The notes under the pieces are model-generated. The model was not told the origin of the DNA. It was given only the letters and a program-made list of their open reading frames with translations, and made no database searches. The position numbers were made by a program, and so were the translations under genes. Positions 14,388 to 18,175 of a stretch of DNA of 18,175 bases are shown one piece after another. Within the stretch, counting starts at the first letter, position 1, and each line of letters opens with the position of its first letter. Source of the DNA: JAWLFY01 sp964462125 (GTDB taxonomy: Bacteria > Planctomycetota > Planctomycetia > Pirellulales > Pirellulaceae); the NCBI GenBank assembly GCA_964462125.1, contig CAYWXT010000099.1:1-18175 (forward strand), given 5' to 3'.

Positions 14388-14804
14388 ATGTCTGTCCGAA
14401 TGCAACTAGCTCGGATCATCATCTCTGAGCTGATCGACAACCAGGTGATCTACCTTCGCGAGGTCGACGGTGAACGTGAGTTTCCGATCCTGATCGGGGT
14501 CTTCGAAGCCACCAGCATCAATCGCCGGGTCAAGGAGGATTACCAGCCGCCGCGGCCACTGACCCACGACCTGATCGTCCGTGTGGCCGAGTCGTTGGGG
14601 GCGCAGCTCAAATGTGTCATGATCAACGAGCTGAGCGATCACACGTACTTTGCCAAATTGCAATTGGAGAAAGAGGGGGGCGAGATTATCGAGATCGATT
14701 CTCGGCCGAGCGATGCAATCGCGGTCGCTGTGACTTTCAGCCCCCCGCTGCCGATCTATGTCAGCGAGCAGGTGCTCGAAGAAGCACTTTCGACGTCAAC
14801 CTGA
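14388..14804 (+). CDS. Bifunctional nuclease (BFN/DUF151) domain protein
   Basis: This 138-residue protein spans a single DUF151 domain. Hallmarks are QVIYLREVDGEREFPILIG (19-37), RPLTHDL (56-62) and the family signature SRPSDAIAVAV (105-115). Plant members have been reported to cleave both RNA and DNA; bacterial members are poorly characterised, and many annotations simply say bifunctional nuclease family. ATG 14388 was chosen over an in-frame TTG at 14358 because it matches the family start (MSVRMQLARI). Its stop TGA shares one base with the panC ATG (TGATG), so translation is probably coupled to pantothenate synthesis, though no functional link is obvious. Confidence 0.92.
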   Translation: MSVRMQLARIIISELIDNQVIYLREVDGEREFPILIGVFEATSINRRVKEDYQPPRPLTHDLIVRVAESLGAQLKCVMINELSDHTYFAKLQLEKEGGEIIEIDSRPSDAIAVAVTFSPPLPIYVSEQVLEEALSTST

Positions 14805-15682
14805 TGGAGCTGCTTTCTGAAATCGATCAAGCCCGCCGGTGGGTCGAGGACGCTCGGCGGCAGGAACTTCGCGTCGGGATCGTCCCGACGATGGGTGCAC
14901 TGCATGCCGGACATCTGTCATTGATCCGGGCGGCTCGGCAGAACTGTGACCGCAGCGTGGCAACGATCTTCGTCAACCCAACGCAATTTGGACCTGGCGA
15001 GGACCTGCAACGCTACCCGCGGATGCTGGACGAAGACCTTCGGCGGTTGGAGTCCGAAGGGGTGACGGCGGTGTTCGTCCCCGCCGTGAATGCGATCTAC
15101 CCCGAAGGCTTCACCACGTATGTTGAACCGCCGGACGTCGCCAAACCACTCGAGGGCATATGCCGGCCGGGGCACTTCCGCGGTGTCTGTACGGTGGTGC
15201 TCAAGCTCTTTTCCGTCCTACCGGGGACCCATGCCTTTTTTGGCCGCAAAGATTACCAACAACTGCGGGTGATCGAAGCGATGGTGCGAGATCTCGGCCT
15301 CGGGATCGAAATTGTTCCCTGCGAAACGGTCCGGGAGCCAGATGGATTGGCGATGAGCAGCCGCAATCGCTATCTCACTCCCGATGAGCGGCGCCGCGCG
15401 CTGCTTTTATGGCACGCTCTGGAAGCGACGGGGAAGGCGGTGGCGGCGGGCGAAACGGACGTGATGACGCTGGAATCCCAGATGCGACGCTGCTTGACCA
15501 GTGAAGGGACGGCGAGCGACCCGGCCGTTGATCGGGTCGATTACGCCAGAATTGTAGACGCCCGTACACTGGTCCAGATCGAGCGAATCGATCGCGACGC
15601 GGTTGCCCTGCTCGCCGCCTGGGTTGGCGGAACGAGGCTGATCGATAACATCGAGCTAGCTGTTGCGACCGATCGGGGCTGA
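14804..15682 (+). CDS. panC: Pantothenate synthetase (pantoate-beta-alanine ligase)
   Basis: This enzyme joins pantoate and beta-alanine using ATP, the last step of pantothenate (vitamin B5) synthesis for coenzyme A. It has 292 residues, normal for PanC. Motifs seen include PTMGALHAGHLSLI with the nucleotide-binding H34-x-x-H37, FVNPTQF (56-62), GHFRGV (123-128), FFGRKDYQQL (145-154, Lys149) and the KMSKS-like AMSSRNRYL (183-191). The ATG overlaps the upstream DUF151 stop by one base. The longer frame upstream is shadow. No panB or panD lies in the window. Confidence 0.97.
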   Translation: MELLSEIDQARRWVEDARRQELRVGIVPTMGALHAGHLSLIRAARQNCDRSVATIFVNPTQFGPGEDLQRYPRMLDEDLRRLESEGVTAVFVPAVNAIYPEGFTTYVEPPDVAKPLEGICRPGHFRGVCTVVLKLFSVLPGTHAFFGRKDYQQLRVIEAMVRDLGLGIEIVPCETVREPDGLAMSSRNRYLTPDERRRALLLWHALEATGKAVAAGETDVMTLESQMRRCLTSEGTASDPAVDRVDYARIVDARTLVQIERIDRDAVALLAAWVGGTRLIDNIELAVATDRG

Positions 15683-15716
15683 CAGGACTGCCCACACCAC
15701 CAACCCTTCCACTGCC

Positions 15717-16688
15717 ATGATCCATCGCATTGTCGTCACCGGTGGGGCCGGCTTCCTCGGATCGTATCTCTGCGAGCGACTGGTTGCGGAGGGGCACGAC
15801 GTGATCTGCCTCGACAATTTCTTTACGAGCCAAAAGTCCAACGTATCGCATCTGCTGCACCAGCCCAACTTTGAGCTGATTCGGCACGACATCACGCTAC
15901 CGATCCACCTGGAGGTCGACCAGATCTACAACCTAGCCTGCCCCGCCGCACCCGGCCACTACCAATACAACCCGATCAAGACGATCAAGACGAGCGTCTT
16001 GGGGTCGATCAACATGTTGGGGATCGCCAAACGTTGCGGCGCGAGAATCCTGCAGGCGAGCACCAGCGAGGTGTACGGTGACCCCGAGATTCATCCGCAG
16101 CCGGAAAGCTATCGCGGCTCGGTCAACCCGATTGGCATCCGGGCGTGTTACGACGAAGGCAAACGGGTCGCCGAGACCCTGTTCATGGATTACCACCGCA
16201 GCAACCGTGTCGACGTCCGCATCGTCCGAATCTTCAACACCTACGGTCCGCGGATGCATCCCTACGACGGCCGCGTGGTTTCGAACTTCATCCGCCAAGC
16301 CCTTCAAAACGAACCGATCACGCTGTTCGGAGACGGTTCGCAAACGCGGTCCTTTTGTTATCGCGACGATCTGGTCGAAGCGATCATCCGCATGATGAAC
16401 CGCGAAGGTGACTTCATCGGACCGGTCAACATCGGCAACCCTGGCGAGTTCACCATTCGGGAGCTTGCGGAACAGGTCATCAAGATGTGCGGCTCCACGA
16501 GCGAGTTGGTCTACCAGCCGCTTCCGAACGACGACCCGGCCCGTCGCCGTCCCGACATCACGCTCGCCCAGGAAAAGCTTGACTGGTCCCCCACGATCAC
16601 CCTTGAAGAAGGGCTGCGGTCGACGATCGACTGGTTCCGCTCGGTCAAGCTGGACGACTACCGCCCGCCGACGCCGAATTACACCTGA
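15717..16688 (+). CDS. UDP-glucuronate decarboxylase (UDP-xylose synthase)
   Basis: This NAD-dependent enzyme of the extended short-chain dehydrogenase family converts UDP-glucuronate to UDP-xylose for polysaccharide or glycan synthesis. It has 323 residues. Visible are the Rossmann motif GGAGFLG (9-15), STSEVYGDP (115-123), the catalytic YDEGK (Y145, K149), and the sequence PNDDPARRRPDI near the C-terminus, typical of this subgroup. NLACPAAPGHYQ (72-83) is also characteristic. ATG 15717 directly starts the Rossmann strand. It follows panC by 34 bp with no clear ribosome binding site. Confidence 0.95.
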   Translation: MIHRIVVTGGAGFLGSYLCERLVAEGHDVICLDNFFTSQKSNVSHLLHQPNFELIRHDITLPIHLEVDQIYNLACPAAPGHYQYNPIKTIKTSVLGSINMLGIAKRCGARILQASTSEVYGDPEIHPQPESYRGSVNPIGIRACYDEGKRVAETLFMDYHRSNRVDVRIVRIFNTYGPRMHPYDGRVVSNFIRQALQNEPITLFGDGSQTRSFCYRDDLVEAIIRMMNREGDFIGPVNIGNPGEFTIRELAEQVIKMCGSTSELVYQPLPNDDPARRRPDITLAQEKLDWSPTITLEEGLRSTIDWFRSVKLDDYRPPTPNYT

Positions 16689-16735
16689 TCGTTCTCCTCT
16701 TGACGCTCCCCGTTCGGGAACGCTACGCGGGGGCG

Positions 16736-17620
16736 ATGAATGTCGCTCACCGTCGAAGCTTGCTCAGCCCGCATTGTTTGTGGGTTGGCGTCACAGTGGT
16801 CCTCGCCCTCGGCAGCGGCTGCAATCCATTGCGGCCGCGAACCATTGCGCATCAAGGCTATCGCGTCGCGCCGGAGTTACTCGCATTGGAAGAACCTTTG
16901 ATCCAGCGTGGCAAGGAGCGCCCCGTGATTGACACGATCGGCTGGGTCATCGGGATTCCCAGCAGGTTTTTGCTGTGGGACCCGCGGATCGACAATCACC
17001 ACATTTCAGTCGCCACCGAGGCGGAAATCGCTGAATACATGGCGGCCAATGAGCTGGATCATGTCACGGTGCGGTTGAACCAATACGCGCCGCTGCAGGA
17101 TTGGCACCGGCTACGGTCCAACAAGTCGGTCGGCTGGGGCTACCGTTACACCCTGGGAACTCTCTCAGTGTTGGGCGAAGCGATATTTCCGGGCCGAATT
17201 TTCGGTGGAGACCATTACAATCCCTTCACGGCAACGGCCCACATCTACAGTGACGTGCCATCGATCGGCTTGCACGAAGCGGCGCACGCAAAGGACTTCT
17301 CCCGGCGATTCTACCAAGGCACCTACGCGCTGGTGTACTTGATCCCCGGCGCCCCGCTGTGGCATGAGCGGGAAGCGACAGCAGATGTCTTCGCCTATGT
17401 CGATTCGAAGGCTGACCCAGAGCTGCGCGAGGAAGCCTACCGAATTCTCTACCCGGCGTACGGCACCTACGTCGGAAGTTCTCTCGGCTACGTTGCCCCG
17501 CGTTACTCCGACCCGCTTTACATTGGGTCGGTCCTCGCCGGGCACTTTGCCGGCCACCGGCAGTCGATTGAGATCGAGCGGTCACGGCACGCGGATGCCG
17601 CCGAGATGGTAACCCCGTAG
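16736..17620 (+). CDS. Probable lipoprotein with gluzincin-like HEXXH motif
   Basis: This 294-residue protein has an N-terminal signal segment (about 14-28) ending in LALGSGC (Cys29), a loose lipobox. Further on, HEAAH (180-184) and WHEREATADVF (209-219, candidate third ligand Glu213) fit the pattern of a zinc metallopeptidase of the gluzincin type. I do not recognise a named family, and the protein may be a non-proteolytic relative. ATG 16736 was chosen over a TTG at 16700 because it gives a normal signal peptide; a G-run just upstream is a weak ribosome binding site. It is 47 bp downstream of the UDP-glucuronate decarboxylase gene and convergent with parB. Confidence 0.78.
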   Translation: MNVAHRRSLLSPHCLWVGVTVVLALGSGCNPLRPRTIAHQGYRVAPELLALEEPLIQRGKERPVIDTIGWVIGIPSRFLLWDPRIDNHHISVATEAEIAEYMAANELDHVTVRLNQYAPLQDWHRLRSNKSVGWGYRYTLGTLSVLGEAIFPGRIFGGDHYNPFTATAHIYSDVPSIGLHEAAHAKDFSRRFYQGTYALVYLIPGAPLWHEREATADVFAYVDSKADPELREEAYRILYPAYGTYVGSSLGYVAPRYSDPLYIGSVLAGHFAGHRQSIEIERSRHADAAEMVTP

Positions 17621-17671
17621 CCCAGTCGGCTGAGGGTGCGTGTCGGGCGTTCCAAGCGGGAAACGTCGAAG

Positions 17672-17704
17672 TAGAAGGCGCCGAGAGAAATAGAAGGCGC
17701 TGAG
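17672..17704 (+). repeat. Tandem TAGAAGGCGCYGAG repeat
   Basis: TAGAAGGCGCCGAG (17672-17685) and TAGAAGGCGCTGAG (17691-17704) differ at one base and are spaced 19 bp apart start to start. They lie in the convergent gap between the lipoprotein gene and parB. Confidence 0.55.
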
Positions 17705-17738
17705 CGTTTGACCCCGGCGAGACGATTGGCCCAGCGCC

Positions 17739-17759
17739 CGGAACTCTTTTCGAGTTCCG
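17739..17759. terminator. Hairpin between convergent genes, likely terminator of parB
   Basis: CGGAACTC (17739-17746) and GAGTTCCG (17752-17759) form a perfect 8-bp stem with a 5-nt loop (TTTTC), 22 bp beyond the parB stop and 118 bp beyond the lipoprotein stop. There is no T-run after the stem on either strand, so strength as an intrinsic terminator is uncertain. Confidence 0.45.
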
Positions 17760-17781
17760 CGACGTAACGGCGATGACATCG

Positions 17782-18175
17782 TCACCCGGCGATCTTCAGC
17801 TGCGGCGGGGTCTTGTCGGTCAGCATTGCTCGCAGCCGTTCGAATTCTTCGCCATCGGTGAAGTGGATCGTGATCTTGCCGCGTTGCCGGGCCGAGCTTT
17901 TGATTTCGACCTTGGTGCCGAAGATCATTCGCAGTTCCTGCTGCATCGCCTCGATATGGGGCGGGACGGGTTTCCTTTTTTGGCGTGTCGCGTTGCTGAT
18001 CTTGCGCCCGGTTTCCTCGTCCTCTTCGGCCTGCAACAGTTCGTTGACAAACGATTCGGTCGCGCGGACACTCCAGCGTTCTTCGACGATCTGTTCCGCC
18101 GTGCGGACCTGGATCGGCTCGTCACCGATCGGCAGCAGTGCACGGGCGTGGCCGGCGGTCAGTTCACCGGAGGCG
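17782..18175 (-). CDS. parB: Chromosome partitioning protein ParB, C-terminal part (N-terminus beyond window)
   Basis: The minus strand is open from the right edge to TGA at 17782, giving 131 residues. The translation starts within the helix-turn-helix DNA-binding region (SGELTAGHARALLPIGD) and continues through VRTAEQIVEE. An acidic linker with EEDEETGRK follows, then the C-terminal dimerisation domain (LGTKVEIK-like MIFGTKVEIK, GKITIHFTDGEEFERL). This order is that of ParB/Spo0J proteins, which load on parS sites near the origin and segregate chromosomes with ParA. The start and the CTPase domain lie off the right edge, and parA is not in view. No parS-like site was identified in the window by eye. 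Confidence 0.93.
   Translation of the reverse strand, partial: ASGELTAGHARALLPIGDEPIQVRTAEQIVEERWSVRATESFVNELLQAEEDEETGRKISNATRQKRKPVPPHIEAMQQELRMIFGTKVEIKSSARQRGKITIHFTDGEEFERLRAMLTDKTPPQLKIAG

Noticed and set aside
14612..14803. N-terminal extension of panC
   Set aside because: It overlaps the DUF151 coding region and adds Arg/Cys-rich residues not found in PanC; the ATG at 14804 gives the normal family length.

Overview
The window looks like a piece of a high-GC planctomycete chromosome, most like the Pirellulaceae/Rhodopirellula group. This is inferred from protein character (a planctomycete-type CtaG/TRASH respiratory cluster, a degenerate RNase H-like protein, lipoproteins, glgB next to a bifunctional-nuclease-domain gene), not from a database match. 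No tRNA, rRNA, CRISPR array or intact insertion sequence was seen.

Layout. (1) Positions 1-885, minus strand: an exported or membrane-anchored protein that runs off the left edge. (2) Positions 974-9105, plus strand: a compact eight-gene respiratory operon, with gaps under 25 bp or overlaps. It encodes a Rieske protein, cytochrome b fused to cytochrome c, cytochrome oxidase subunit II with a C-terminal cytochrome c, a subunit I+III fusion, a small three-helix membrane protein, a CtaG-type assembly factor, a small cytochrome c, and a membrane-anchored protein ending in a TRASH/YHS-like metal-binding motif. (3) Positions 9251-10690, minus strand: a ferric-reductase-like haem/FAD/NAD(P)H transmembrane oxidoreductase, followed by a previously hidden 28-residue transmembrane microprotein with a strong ribosome binding site. 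(4) About 10691-11156: a 466-bp non-coding interval rich in short repeats. (5) Positions 11157-17620, plus strand: an RNase H-fold protein lacking its catalytic acids, glycogen branching enzyme glgB, a DUF151 bifunctional-nuclease protein translationally coupled to panC, a UDP-glucuronate decarboxylase, and a probable lipoprotein with an HEXXH motif. (6) Positions 17782 to the right edge, minus strand: the C-terminal part of ParB, convergent with the lipoprotein gene.

How the genes work together. The first operon encodes a nearly complete quinol-to-oxygen electron path: quinol -> cytochrome b/Rieske -> cytochrome c domains -> CuA -> haem a/a3-CuB. The c-type domains are tethered to both complexes, which suggests a bc-caa3 supercomplex. 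Its last genes probably serve copper delivery and assembly.

The two observations most worth following are these. The Rieske protein has Asp where the first cluster-ligating His should be, and no other His could take its place; this comes with a non-canonical Qo motif (EEWW rather than PEWY) in the partner cytochrome b. Second, the 28-residue membrane microprotein sits directly behind the ferric-reductase-like gene.
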